Below are positions 42,748 through 51,124 of a DNA stretch of 64,000 bases, piece after piece (position 1 is the first letter of the stretch; each line of letters opens with the position of its first letter). Position numbers and translations under genes: made by a program. Source of the DNA: Hymenobacter sp. GOD-10R (lineage in GTDB: Bacteria > Bacteroidota > Bacteroidia > Cytophagales > Hymenobacteraceae). The notes under the pieces are model-generated. The model made no database searches and was not told where the DNA came from. It was given only the letters and a program-made list of their open reading frames with translations. Location: NCBI RefSeq assembly GCF_035609205.1, contig NZ_CP141184.1, positions 2,632,501-2,696,500 of the forward strand, written 5' to 3'.

Positions 42748-45207
42748 GTCAACTGTGAGGCGGTACCGCGGAATAGCTTCTACCTTTTGCAGTTCACTTA
42801 CTTGGCCAGTAGCAGGGAAAGAGGGGCGACGGCCTTCTTCTAAGTAAATAGGGGCGTCTTGTCGTAAGGGAAGAATATGGAGTAGCAAAGGTTTGCCAGC
42901 CACATCCGGCGCGATGTTGCGGTAACTTACGTGCCAGGGTGCACCGTTGTAGAAGTCATCGTCGAGAAGCGTGGCGCCGGCGTAGAGCCGGATAGCGTCG
43001 CCGGCGTAGGTGAAGTGCAGAATGATATCATCTAAGCCTTCTAGTTTGGTATCACCTAGGCTAATGCGCCACTGGGCAGCTTGCTGATACGTAGTATCGC
43101 TGGGCTCCACAGTGCCTTTCGCCGGACCTCCTAGTCGGACGGGCGGCACGAGGCCGGCCGGTTTTACCAATTCTGATTTCACCGCAATGGTTCGGGACGG
43201 TGCTGTGGCGGAGTAGCTTTGGAATAGGTCGGCTGGGCCAACGTTCAGCGGCAAGCTAGCTTTAGGCGCATGGCCTAGCTTCGGAAAAATGCTCAACGTG
43301 AAGTTCGGTTGGGCTTCGGCTTGTAGCTGAATTTGGTCGTGGTCGAAATAGATTTCATTTGGTGTCGTCACCAAGCGTTCCGCACCGGCCAGGGGCGCTT
43401 TCCAGGTTTGGCGCGCCTCTTTCTGACTTAAGACCAATATGTGGGCAATTCCACCCTTGCGCAGTTCGAGCTTGATGATCGTGCCAGGCTGAACGTTTGA
43501 CAGCTTGAATTGCCCGTCGACTGCTTTCAGAGCGCCACTCAATGTTCCGACGCCTCGTACCGTTGTGGCATCAAATACGAACTCAGCCGGGATATCGGGC
43601 TGGGTGAAAAACAGGTAATAAGGAACAGCACCAACCGTCAGCTTCGTAAACAGTTGCGCCGTCGCATACTTCAGCCGCGCGCCACCTAGGTCCAGGTTGA
43701 ACGGCCAGATAAAGTAGCTGTCGGCCGGGATAGTCACAGGCGTCTGCGGAAACGTTAGGGTTTCGCCGGGCAGCTGTACCGTGAACTGTACACCGGGGCG
43801 GGCCGGCATGGCGTAGTTGCGCACGTAATTGTTCAGGAACAGAAAGCCGCTCTTGCCCTTGCTCCGCACCGACCAGCGCAGAACCGATAAGTCGCTGGCG
43901 TTCGTAGGCTGTACGGCTGGGGCATGTGGCGCCATGGGCGCGAGCAAGTCGCCAAAGTCATTCAGGAAATAATGGAACAGCTTGAGGTAGGCAAACGACG
44001 CGTGCTCTTCGCCCGTTTCGCCCAAGGGCGCCTGGAAATCATAGCCAATCCGTGGCAAGTCGTTCCAGCTGCCCGTGCGGGTCGATTCCTGCATGTCGGA
44101 GAGTTTGCCCCGCGGATTGCGCCCGCCGTGAAACATGTAGTAGCCGTAGAGGTTGACGCCCGAGCCAAGCTGCACCGGGAGCATCGCCGCTATGTCGTAG
44201 GGCGTGAGCAAAGGCCGGCGACGATACATCACTGGCACTCCGCCCCCGAACTCGGCTCCGAAGAACGGGTAGTGCGCCAGCTGTACAGGGTTGTTGCGCG
44301 CCGCCGTTTCGCCGCCCTGAATACCTAGGTTGCCGCCCTCGCGACTGTTAAACCGAAAGTTGTACACTTCCACCGGAGGCATCTTAGCGGCCCCACGCCC
44401 CCAGGGCTCATCGGGGTAGCCGCCAAACACGGGGATAACCTCGCGCTCGGAGTAGCGGGCGCCTTGCCAACCCGTAACGGTGTAAAGCGGCACGTCAAAG
44501 CCTTCGGCTAGAGCTAGGTCCTTCAGTTTCTGGATGTGCACGGCGCCTTGGCCGGCCTTGCCGCGGTTGTACTCGTTTTCAAGCTGAATGCCGATGATGG
44601 GGCCGCCATCCTTCCAGAGCAAGCCGCGTGTTTGCGCCCGTAGCTGATGCCAGTAGGTTTGCACGGCCGCCAAGTAAGCCGGGTCATTGCTGCGCAAAGC
44701 GTTGGCGGGTACCTGCTTTACCAGCCAATCGGGAAAGCCACCGTTACGCAGCTCGGCGTGGTTCCAAGGACCAATGCGGGCCAACACCAGCAGGTTGTGC
44801 TTGGCGCAGAGCTGCACAAATGCCCGCAGGTCCCGGTCGCCCTGAAAGTCGAACTTGCCTTGTTCTTCCTCGTGGAAAATCCAGAACACATACGCCGCCA
44901 CAATTTGCACGCCCGCGGCTTTCATCTTCAGCAACTGCTCCTCCCAGCGGGCCCGGGGAAAGCGTGCGAAGTGAAATTCTCCCATCACAGGCAGCCATGG
45001 TTTTCCATCGCGGGTGAGGTACTGGCTGTTCACTTCCAGTTTGTGGCCGGTAGGAGAGGTGGTAGTACCTAGGTGCAGGTAGCCCGTTTCGGGTGGTGGT
45101 GCGGCCGCAGTAGCATCTACCACGAGCGGCGCCGTTTGGGCAAAGGCGGCGTTGGTGGGAGCGAAGAGCAGCAATGAAAGGAGGAAAGCTAGGAGCAGTT
45201 TGGTCAT
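42739..45207 (-). CDS. GH35 beta-galactosidase, secreted
   Basis: An 822-residue protein with a signal peptide (MTKLLLAFLLSLLLFAPTNA then AFAQ) and an N-terminal TIM barrel of family 35: LPVMGEFHFARFPRARWEEQ, VFWIFHEEEQGKFDF, RIGPWNHAEL, the acid/base Glu in GIQLENEYN (about E212) and the nucleophile in FFGAEFGGG (about E319). Beta-sandwich domains fill the C-terminal half, with a jellyroll near the end. It releases terminal beta-galactose in the periplasm or at the cell surface. It converges on the STN-SusC/SusD operon and probably handles its substrate. Confidence 0.93.
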   Translation of the reverse strand: MTKLLLAFLLSLLLFAPTNAAFAQTAPLVVDATAAAPPPETGYLHLGTTTSPTGHKLEVNSQYLTRDGKPWLPVMGEFHFARFPRARWEEQLLKMKAAGVQIVAAYVFWIFHEEEQGKFDFQGDRDLRAFVQLCAKHNLLVLARIGPWNHAELRNGGFPDWLVKQVPANALRSNDPAYLAAVQTYWHQLRAQTRGLLWKDGGPIIGIQLENEYNRGKAGQGAVHIQKLKDLALAEGFDVPLYTVTGWQGARYSEREVIPVFGGYPDEPWGRGAAKMPPVEVYNFRFNSREGGNLGIQGGETAARNNPVQLAHYPFFGAEFGGGVPVMYRRRPLLTPYDIAAMLPVQLGSGVNLYGYYMFHGGRNPRGKLSDMQESTRTGSWNDLPRIGYDFQAPLGETGEEHASFAYLKLFHYFLNDFGDLLAPMAPHAPAVQPTNASDLSVLRWSVRSKGKSGFLFLNNYVRNYAMPARPGVQFTVQLPGETLTFPQTPVTIPADSYFIWPFNLDLGGARLKYATAQLFTKLTVGAVPYYLFFTQPDIPAEFVFDATTVRGVGTLSGALKAVDGQFKLSNVQPGTIIKLELRKGGIAHILVLSQKEARQTWKAPLAGAERLVTTPNEIYFDHDQIQLQAEAQPNFTLSIFPKLGHAPKASLPLNVGPADLFQSYSATAPSRTIAVKSELVKPAGLVPPVRLGGPAKGTVEPSDTTYQQAAQWRISLGDTKLEGLDDIILHFTYAGDAIRLYAGATLLDDDFYNGAPWHVSYRNIAPDVAGKPLLLHILPLRQDAPIYLEEGRRPSFPATGQVSELQKVEAIPRYRLTVDAR

Positions 45208-45572
45208 ATAAGAGGAGGCGCAGCAGCTGCCGTGCAGAAGTATCTGCGTGAAGAGGCGCTAGGCGGTAGTGGCGTGATTGGTAAAATTCGGCCGTCGGTC
45301 GATGGTGCCGGCAATGATCCGCCCTATGGGCCGAGCATCCGTCCTGTAGCATCCTGAGTTGTCTTACCAGCGCGTGCTTGAAGACAGATGCAGAAGCCCG
45401 CGAAAAATGGTTTCTCCTTTGTAGGTAAAAAGATACTTGGTTCCTAGGTCGGAAGTGAAACTCAAACCAGCAAAACATGTTAGGGTGTTGTTCCACGCGG
45501 GCGGTAAATTTGCGTTTTCCATCTTTGCTGCCTTTTCTACCTAGCCTTTGCTGGGCTTCGTTATTTCTCTGC
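45208..45572. promoter_or_regulatory. divergent control region between GH35 and the phytochrome operon
   Basis: A 365-base gap that should hold promoters for both directions. I see no clean TAnnTTTG box, operator palindrome or terminator in it. Confidence 0.35.
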
Positions 45573-46139
45573 ATGATTTCCCCGTCTAGCTCACCCGAAA
45601 TCCTTCAACGCCTCCGTGTCGAAACGCGCCCCTATCATGATGCCTTGGAACAAAATAGCTTCAATCGGGAGCTAACGGCGGGCGTCCCATCCCGGGAGGC
45701 AACGGAATATTTTCTGAGAAAGCTATATGGGTTTTTGTATCCCTATGAGGCGCAGCTCCGGCAACATTCCTTCTCCGAAGCTTGGGAAATAGAGCACCGT
45801 TACCGTGCCCACCTCATTCCGCAAGATTTGCAGGTGCCGGCCGCTAGCTTGCCATTGTGCCCCGCAATGCCGCCGCTGCACACGTGGCCTCAACTCCTCG
45901 GGGCTATGTACGTAATGGAGGGCTCGACGCTCGGCGGCCAGGTAATTGCTAGGCAGCTAGCCAAGGTGGGTATTCCAACTCGCACCTACTTCAAGGGCTA
46001 TGATGAGCGAACCGGTCCGATGTGGAAGTCCTTTTGCCACTTACTGACCCAAGCTGCCACCGACGCTAACCAAGACGAGATTGTGCAATCGGCCAGTTGC
46101 ACGTTCCAACAACTAGAAGCCTGGCTCCAGCAAGCATGA
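45573..46139 (+). CDS. bphO: heme oxygenase (biliverdin-producing, BphO-like)
   Basis: A 188-residue protein from the ATG at 45573 (MISPSSSPEILQRL). The proximal heme ligand is the His of ETRPYHDALEQ (about H22), and MYVMEGSTLGGQVIARQL is the conserved distal helix. It converts heme to biliverdin IXalpha, CO and iron in the cytoplasm. The product is the chromophore of the phytochrome encoded next: the two genes overlap by four bases (ATGA), the usual arrangement of bphO-bphP operons. An upstream extension to 45477 is not needed. Confidence 0.93.
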   Translation: MISPSSSPEILQRLRVETRPYHDALEQNSFNRELTAGVPSREATEYFLRKLYGFLYPYEAQLRQHSFSEAWEIEHRYRAHLIPQDLQVPAASLPLCPAMPPLHTWPQLLGAMYVMEGSTLGGQVIARQLAKVGIPTRTYFKGYDERTGPMWKSFCHLLTQAATDANQDEIVQSASCTFQQLEAWLQQA

Positions 46140-48436
46140 ATTATACCGACGAGCGTCTGCTGAACGCTGAAATCAACCTAACTAACTGCGACCGGGAGCC
46201 GATTCATATTCCGGGCGCCATCCAGCCATATGGTTTTTTGTTGTGCCTGCACGAGAAAACCTTACGCATCGTGCAGGCAAGCGAAAACACGCTGGCTCTG
46301 CTAGGTATTCCCGCCGAAGAATTGATTGGAGCGGGGCTGGATCGGCTGCTGAGCCCAGGGCGCGTAGCTGAAATCGAACAGCTGCAAGCAGGCCTCTCGG
46401 AAAATGCCAAGCTGCTAGGTGCTCGCCTTGATAACGTGGAGGGACAACCCTTCTATAAGATCATTCTTCACCGCTACGACCACTTGCTGTGGCTGGAGTT
46501 TGAGCCCGTGGTAGAAAGCCAAGCCAACGGAATAGAACTGTCGTTTCTGAACGAAGCGCTGGGTAAGATGCTGGCAGCGAATAAGGTGACGGAATTTTGC
46601 CAATACACGGTGGAGCAGGTGCGCGGCCTCACCGACTTCGACCGAGTAGCCATCTACCGTTTTGCCGAAGACGAAAGCGGTGAAATCATTGCCGAAGCCA
46701 AGCACGAAGACCTAGATACCTGGCTTGGCTTGCATTATCCCGCCACCGACATCCCGAAGCAGGCTAGGGCCATGTACCTCAAAAACTGGCTGCGCTTTAT
46801 TCCGGATGCTGGCTACAAGCCCGCGCGGCTGGTGCCGGTGAATAACCCTAGCACCAACCGCCCGCCCGACATGACGTACTCGGTGCTGCGCAGCGTGTCG
46901 CCGATTCACCTGGAGTATTTGCACAACATGGGCTCGGCCGCCACCATGACCATTTCGCTCGTCAAAGATGGGCAGCTGTGGGGCATGGTCACTTGCCACC
47001 ATCGCACGCCCAAGCTGGTGAGCTACGAAATACGCGACCTGTGTCAGTTTATCGGCAAGACGTTCTCGGCCCTCATCAAAACCAAGGAGCAGCACGACCA
47101 GCAGGAATACCAACTGCACATCCGCGAGAGTCAGGTGCGCTTGCTGGAACACGTATCCAGCAGCGTCAACTTTGTGCAGGGCCTTTACAAGCACGAGACC
47201 AACTTGCTGCACGTATTTGAGTGCGGTGGCGCGGCTATCTGCTTTGATGAGGAGATTATCACCCTAGGCAACACGCCCACAAAGTCCCAAATTGAAGACC
47301 TGCTCCTCTGGTTGCAGGACAATGCACCGGGAGACGTTTTTCATACGAACTCCTACGTTCAGCAAAACCCGGCAGGCTTGTCAATTCGGGCTACGGCCAG
47401 TGGCATCCTCGCTATTTCGCTGGCCGATGCACCTGGGAACTACATCATCTGGTTCCGGCCTGAAGTTATTCAGTCGGTAACCTGGGCCGGGCAACACCAA
47501 AAGGTAGAAACCCTCGTCGACGGGCAGGTGTTTTTGTCGCCACGACAGTCGTTTGAGGCCTGGAAGCAGCTGGTAGAAAACTCGGCGGAGCCCTGGAAGC
47601 GCGTCGAAATTGAAGCTGCCAATGAAATTCGGCTGCACATTTCTGACGTGCGCCTAAAAGTGTTCAACGAGCTGCAATCCCGGGCTGCCAGCCTAGGCCG
47701 ACTTAATGCGGAGCTAGAGCGCAGCAACGACGAACTGGACTCCTTTGCCTACGTAGCCTCGCACGACCTCAAAGAGCCACTCCGGGGCATCCACAATTAC
47801 TCTTTGTTCCTGCTCGAAGACTACGCTGATAAGCTCGACGAGGACGGCGTGTACAAACTGCAAACATTGGTGCGGCTCAGCCAGCGCATGGAAGGCCTGA
47901 TTGAGTCGCTGCTTCAGCTTTCCCGCGTGGGCCGCTTAGAATTAACGGTGGAAGAAACGAGCATAGACGAGCTGCTAGACGGCGTACTCGATCTGCTCGC
48001 GCCGCGTCTGGAGCAAACCCTGACCACGGTGGATGTAGCTCGACCGTTGCCCATAATTCGTTGCGACCGGATACGAATGCAGGAAGTTTTCAATAATCTG
48101 TTAACCAATGCCATGCGCTACAGCAACCAGCCGGAGAAGCATGTCACCGTTGGCTTAGCTTCCGAAAACAAAGCTGGACAGAAAAGGCTTGTGAACCATG
48201 ATGATTTTTACGTGTTTTACGTACGTGACAATGGTATCGGTATCGACCCCAAGCACCACGAGAGTATTTTCAAGTTATTTAAGCGGCTGCACGGCCAGGA
48301 CAAATACGGCGGAGGTACGGGTGCGGGGTTAGCCATTGCCAAAAAAATGGTTGAGAAACATGGCGGTACCCTGTGGGTAGATTCTGCTTTGGGGCAAGGT
48401 GCCACATTCTATTTCTCAGTTTCCAAACATCTATAG
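46136..48436 (+). CDS. bphP: bacteriophytochrome sensor histidine kinase
   Basis: A 766-residue protein from the ATG at 46136, which overlaps the heme oxygenase stop. PAS: C18 in TNCDREPIHIPGAIQPYG is the biliverdin-binding Cys. GAF: WLGLHYPATDIPKQARAMYL (about 197-216) contains the chromophore-near Asp. PHY: WFRPE and SPRQSFEAWKQLV form the tongue. HisKA: phospho-acceptor H543 in YVASHDLKEPLRGI. HATPase: EVFNNLLTNAMRYSN, VRDNGIGI, GGGTGAGLAIAKKMVEKHGG. It senses red/far-red light. The response regulator downstream is the likely phosphorylation target. Confidence 0.96.
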   Translation: MNYTDERLLNAEINLTNCDREPIHIPGAIQPYGFLLCLHEKTLRIVQASENTLALLGIPAEELIGAGLDRLLSPGRVAEIEQLQAGLSENAKLLGARLDNVEGQPFYKIILHRYDHLLWLEFEPVVESQANGIELSFLNEALGKMLAANKVTEFCQYTVEQVRGLTDFDRVAIYRFAEDESGEIIAEAKHEDLDTWLGLHYPATDIPKQARAMYLKNWLRFIPDAGYKPARLVPVNNPSTNRPPDMTYSVLRSVSPIHLEYLHNMGSAATMTISLVKDGQLWGMVTCHHRTPKLVSYEIRDLCQFIGKTFSALIKTKEQHDQQEYQLHIRESQVRLLEHVSSSVNFVQGLYKHETNLLHVFECGGAAICFDEEIITLGNTPTKSQIEDLLLWLQDNAPGDVFHTNSYVQQNPAGLSIRATASGILAISLADAPGNYIIWFRPEVIQSVTWAGQHQKVETLVDGQVFLSPRQSFEAWKQLVENSAEPWKRVEIEAANEIRLHISDVRLKVFNELQSRAASLGRLNAELERSNDELDSFAYVASHDLKEPLRGIHNYSLFLLEDYADKLDEDGVYKLQTLVRLSQRMEGLIESLLQLSRVGRLELTVEETSIDELLDGVLDLLAPRLEQTLTTVDVARPLPIIRCDRIRMQEVFNNLLTNAMRYSNQPEKHVTVGLASENKAGQKRLVNHDDFYVFYVRDNGIGIDPKHHESIFKLFKRLHGQDKYGGGTGAGLAIAKKMVEKHGGTLWVDSALGQGATFYFSVSKHL

Positions 48437-48440
48437 AAAC

Positions 48441-48887
48441 ATGGCTTCTTCGCTCCTCAAACCCGTTCTAGTAGTAGAGGATAGTGCCGAGGATTTCACG
48501 GCATTAGGCCGCGCTTTCCGCAAACATGCGCTACGCAACCCTGTGCTCCGCTGCGAAGATGGCGACCAAGCCCTGGAGTACCTACAAGGCTACGGCAGAG
48601 CAATTGGGTGGCCCCAAACATTGCCCGCCATTGTGTTGCTTGACCTGAATCTGCCAGGCACCGATGGGCGTGCCGTGCTCAGTGTGCTCAAACAAGATCC
48701 GCGACTACATTCCATTCCGGTTATCATCTTCAGTACCTCTTCCAACATCCGCGACATTGAAGATTGTTATCAGCTAGGGGCTAATAGCTACCTGACGAAA
48801 CCAATTGAGTATGCCGCGTTGGAGGAGAAAATCCGATTGACAATTCATTATTGGTTGGATACGGCCGAGTTGCCGTCAGCGAACTAG
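48441..48887 (+). CDS. single-domain response regulator of the phytochrome kinase
   Basis: A 148-residue receiver domain from the ATG at 48441, four bases after the phytochrome stop. Acidic pocket in VLVVEDSAEDFTALGRAF, phospho-acceptor D68 in IVLLDLNLPGTDGRAVLSVL, Thr/Ser in VIIFSTSSN and Lys in SYLTKPIEYAAL. It has no output domain, matching the Rcp1-type regulators that accompany phytochromes. It presumably passes the light signal to another protein, possibly the receiver-kinase encoded next. Confidence 0.94.
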   Translation: MASSLLKPVLVVEDSAEDFTALGRAFRKHALRNPVLRCEDGDQALEYLQGYGRAIGWPQTLPAIVLLDLNLPGTDGRAVLSVLKQDPRLHSIPVIIFSTSSNIRDIEDCYQLGANSYLTKPIEYAALEEKIRLTIHYWLDTAELPSAN

Positions 48888-48895
48888 CTTGCTTG

Positions 48896-50191
48896 GTGAA
48901 AAAGATTTTACTCGTTGATGATAGCGAGCAAGACCGCATGCTCTATAAGCGGTACTTGGGGAAGCACGCCGAATGTGGCACATTTGAAACGTTCGAAGCA
49001 GGCTCTGGTACAGAAGCACTTGCTCAGTTCAAAGCCCTGCGCCCCGATTGCGTATTGCTCGATTATAACCTCTTAGATACCGACGGCTTAACGCTGTTGA
49101 AAGAGCTAGGTGCGCTAGCGCCGGCTGATAGCCTGTGCGTCGTTATGATTACGGGCGGCGGCAATGAGCGACTGGCAGTCAGCGCGTTGAATGGGGGAGC
49201 TTTGGATTATCTGGTGAAGCAACAGTTCGACAAAGAACTGTTGTGTAAGACCGTGCTGCATGCCATCGAGAAAAACGAGTGGCGCCAGAGTGTAGCGCGC
49301 CATCATCAGGAACTGGAAGACGTAAACCGCCAGTTGCGCGCTTCCGTGGAAAGTCTGACGGAGGCGCGGCAGCATATCCATCACCAGAATAAGCTGCTGA
49401 CGCTTGCCAACCAGGAGCTGGCTACGACCAACCAAGAGCTAGCCCGCACCAACGCCGACCTCGACAATTTCGTGTACGCGGCCTCCCATGATTTGCGGCA
49501 GCCGGTGCACAACCTACGTGGGTTGTTCGAAGAGCTGTCCCGCACGGCCACCTTCAACGACCCAGATGCGTCGCAAATCTGGCGGCTGCTCGATGACTCA
49601 TTGCGCGCGCTCACTACCACCATCACCGATTTGGCGGATGTAGTGCAGGTAGCTCGCCAATCCGGGGAGCAGGCTGCCGAGCCCGTCGTGATGGCCGAGC
49701 TAGCTGACCATGTGCTGCAAACGCTGCACCCGCAACTAAAAGCCGCGCAAGCCGATGTACAAACTGATTTTAGCGCCCTGCCAGAGCTGACGTATGTACG
49801 CAGCAATCTGCGCACGATCTTGCTCAATCTGCTAGCTAACTCGCTGAAGTATCGGCACCCCGAGCGGCCGGCGCGCGTGCAAGTGTGCACCTACCTAGTT
49901 GCCGACCAGCCCGTGCTGGAGGTGAAAGACAACGGCCTAGGTATGAATATGCAGCTGCACGGCAAAGAGCTTTTTCAGCTATTTCGGCGCTTTCATCCGC
50001 AGGCCAGTTCGGGTACGGGCGTAGGACTGTTTCTCGTCAACCGCTTGGTGCAGTCGCAAAACGGTTATATTGAAGTAGATAGTAAGGTAGGAGAGGGTAC
50101 AACATTTCGCGTGTACCTGCGGGCAGCAGAGTCTGGGAAGTCAGCCAACGAAAAACACGCCTCGCACCAGATCATCATCAATCAACGCTAG
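48896..50191 (+). CDS. receiver-histidine kinase hybrid of the light-sensing operon
   Basis: A 431-residue protein starting most likely at GTG 48896 (or TTG 48893), eight bases after the previous stop; a TTG at 48851 would overlap that gene. The N-terminal receiver (VKKILLVDDSEQDRMLYKRY; CVLLDYNLLDTDGLTLLKEL) is followed by a coiled coil (about 135-195), HisKA (FVYAASHDLRQPVHNLRGLF) and an ATPase domain (LRTILLNLLANSLKYRHPER; VKDNGLGMNMQ; SGTGVGLFLVNRLVQSQNGY). The reversed order (receiver before kinase) suggests a second relay step downstream of the phytochrome. The sequence predicts no membrane segment. Confidence 0.92.
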   Translation: MKKILLVDDSEQDRMLYKRYLGKHAECGTFETFEAGSGTEALAQFKALRPDCVLLDYNLLDTDGLTLLKELGALAPADSLCVVMITGGGNERLAVSALNGGALDYLVKQQFDKELLCKTVLHAIEKNEWRQSVARHHQELEDVNRQLRASVESLTEARQHIHHQNKLLTLANQELATTNQELARTNADLDNFVYAASHDLRQPVHNLRGLFEELSRTATFNDPDASQIWRLLDDSLRALTTTITDLADVVQVARQSGEQAAEPVVMAELADHVLQTLHPQLKAAQADVQTDFSALPELTYVRSNLRTILLNLLANSLKYRHPERPARVQVCTYLVADQPVLEVKDNGLGMNMQLHGKELFQLFRRFHPQASSGTGVGLFLVNRLVQSQNGYIEVDSKVGEGTTFRVYLRAAESGKSANEKHASHQIIINQR

Positions 50192-50217
50192 GCTAAGCCA
50201 AGCCTAGATAGTTAAGC

Positions 50218-50253
50218 AAAAGCCCCATCTTCTGGCCAGAAGATGGGGCTTTT
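50218..50253. terminator. terminator after the phytochrome operon
   Basis: A perfect 18-bp palindrome with no unpaired loop bases (AAAAGCCCCATCTTCTGG and its complement), with A and T runs at the ends. It lies between the operon and a convergent lipoprotein gene, so it probably serves both. Confidence 0.8.
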
Positions 50254-50276
50254 GCGTTATAGCAAATGACTAGTTA

Positions 50277-50687
50277 TTAGTCAGTCGTAAGCTTGAAATC
50301 ACCGTACATTTCCTTTGTATCAGCGTTTTCGAGTATTAATCGAATTGCATCCTGGCCGTACACATACTGTCCGGTCGGCAGGGTAGAGTAGTTGATCTGC
50401 TGGTTTTCTTTCGGATTCAGAAGCCGAGTATAATCGTCGGCAATCTGTACATAGTTGACGCCCGTGTACCGACGCAGCAAAAAGTGGTAGCGTACTTTTA
50501 CGGCATCGGGGTTCCGGAATATCACTGCTACCGAGTCTTGGGGAGGGCCGTATTTGGAAGGCACAACGAGCTGAAGACGATTGGTAGGCGTTGTGTACCA
50601 GGTAGGATCGATCTTAGGGTTGTTGTTGCCTTTCGAGCAGGCACCCAGCAGCGCGCAAAGAAGGAGAGAGGAGAGCAGAAGCTTCAT
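50277..50687 (-). CDS. hypothetical lipoprotein
   Basis: A 136-residue protein with a clear lipoprotein signal (MKLLLSSLLLCALLGACSKG; lipobox LGAC). The mature part has strands such as NRLQLVVPSKYG, SVAVIFRNPDAVKVRYHFLL and YVYGQDAIRLILENADTKEM that suggest a small beta sandwich. The family is not known to me. It stands alone, convergent with the phytochrome operon. Confidence 0.75.
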   Translation of the reverse strand: MKLLLSSLLLCALLGACSKGNNNPKIDPTWYTTPTNRLQLVVPSKYGPPQDSVAVIFRNPDAVKVRYHFLLRRYTGVNYVQIADDYTRLLNPKENQQINYSTLPTGQYVYGQDAIRLILENADTKEMYGDFKLTTD

Positions 50688-51124
50688 ATGAGATTAGTGA
50701 GAAATAACCAGGTCGGAGAAACGAAAAAAACAGCGCTTAAGTACGAATGAATGATGCAAACCTTGGTACTTAATGACAAGATAATATAAATATTTTGATT
50801 AGAGTGCATCTAATTGATAGGTCATAGAATGATTACTAGACCTTAGCGGGGGTATAGTGAAAAAAATCAGATGTTTATCTTTTGGAAAGAATATCCTACG
50901 CTTAAGCTTGCTGTGTGAGAAAATAATCATGCGCTTAGAATCAAAGTGTGCACCGGTGCTAATACGAAGGTATATGAATATAGTTTAAATAAGATTAAAT
51001 TATTTCAACGCACTGGCTCAAGCAGCTTGAGGCTAAAACAGATTGCCCCACTGCTACGGACCCCGATTCTTAAGAATTGGGGTCCGTAGCAGTGGGGCAA
51101 AGTACCAGGAGGAGACCAGTAAGC
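50688..51124. other. A+T-rich intergenic region
   Basis: A+T-rich from about 50740 to 51005, probably holding the promoter of the minus-strand lipoprotein. It ends in the large palindrome at 51043-51100. No reading frame of note. Confidence 0.4.
51043..51100. terminator. 58-base near-perfect palindrome after the GH32 gene
   Basis: The left half from 51043 (TTGCCCCACTGCTACGGACC and on) matches the reverse complement of the right half except for one G/A position, and the centre is itself palindromic (ATTCTTAAGAAT). It lies 25 bases past the stop of the minus-strand GH32 gene. It could terminate transcription or be a mobile palindrome. Confidence 0.6.

Noticed and set aside
44744..45574. A 276-codon minus-strand frame overlapping the GH35 start
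   Set aside because: It is another frame of the GH35 gene and its upstream region; the translation is Arg-, His- and Gln-rich without domain motifs.
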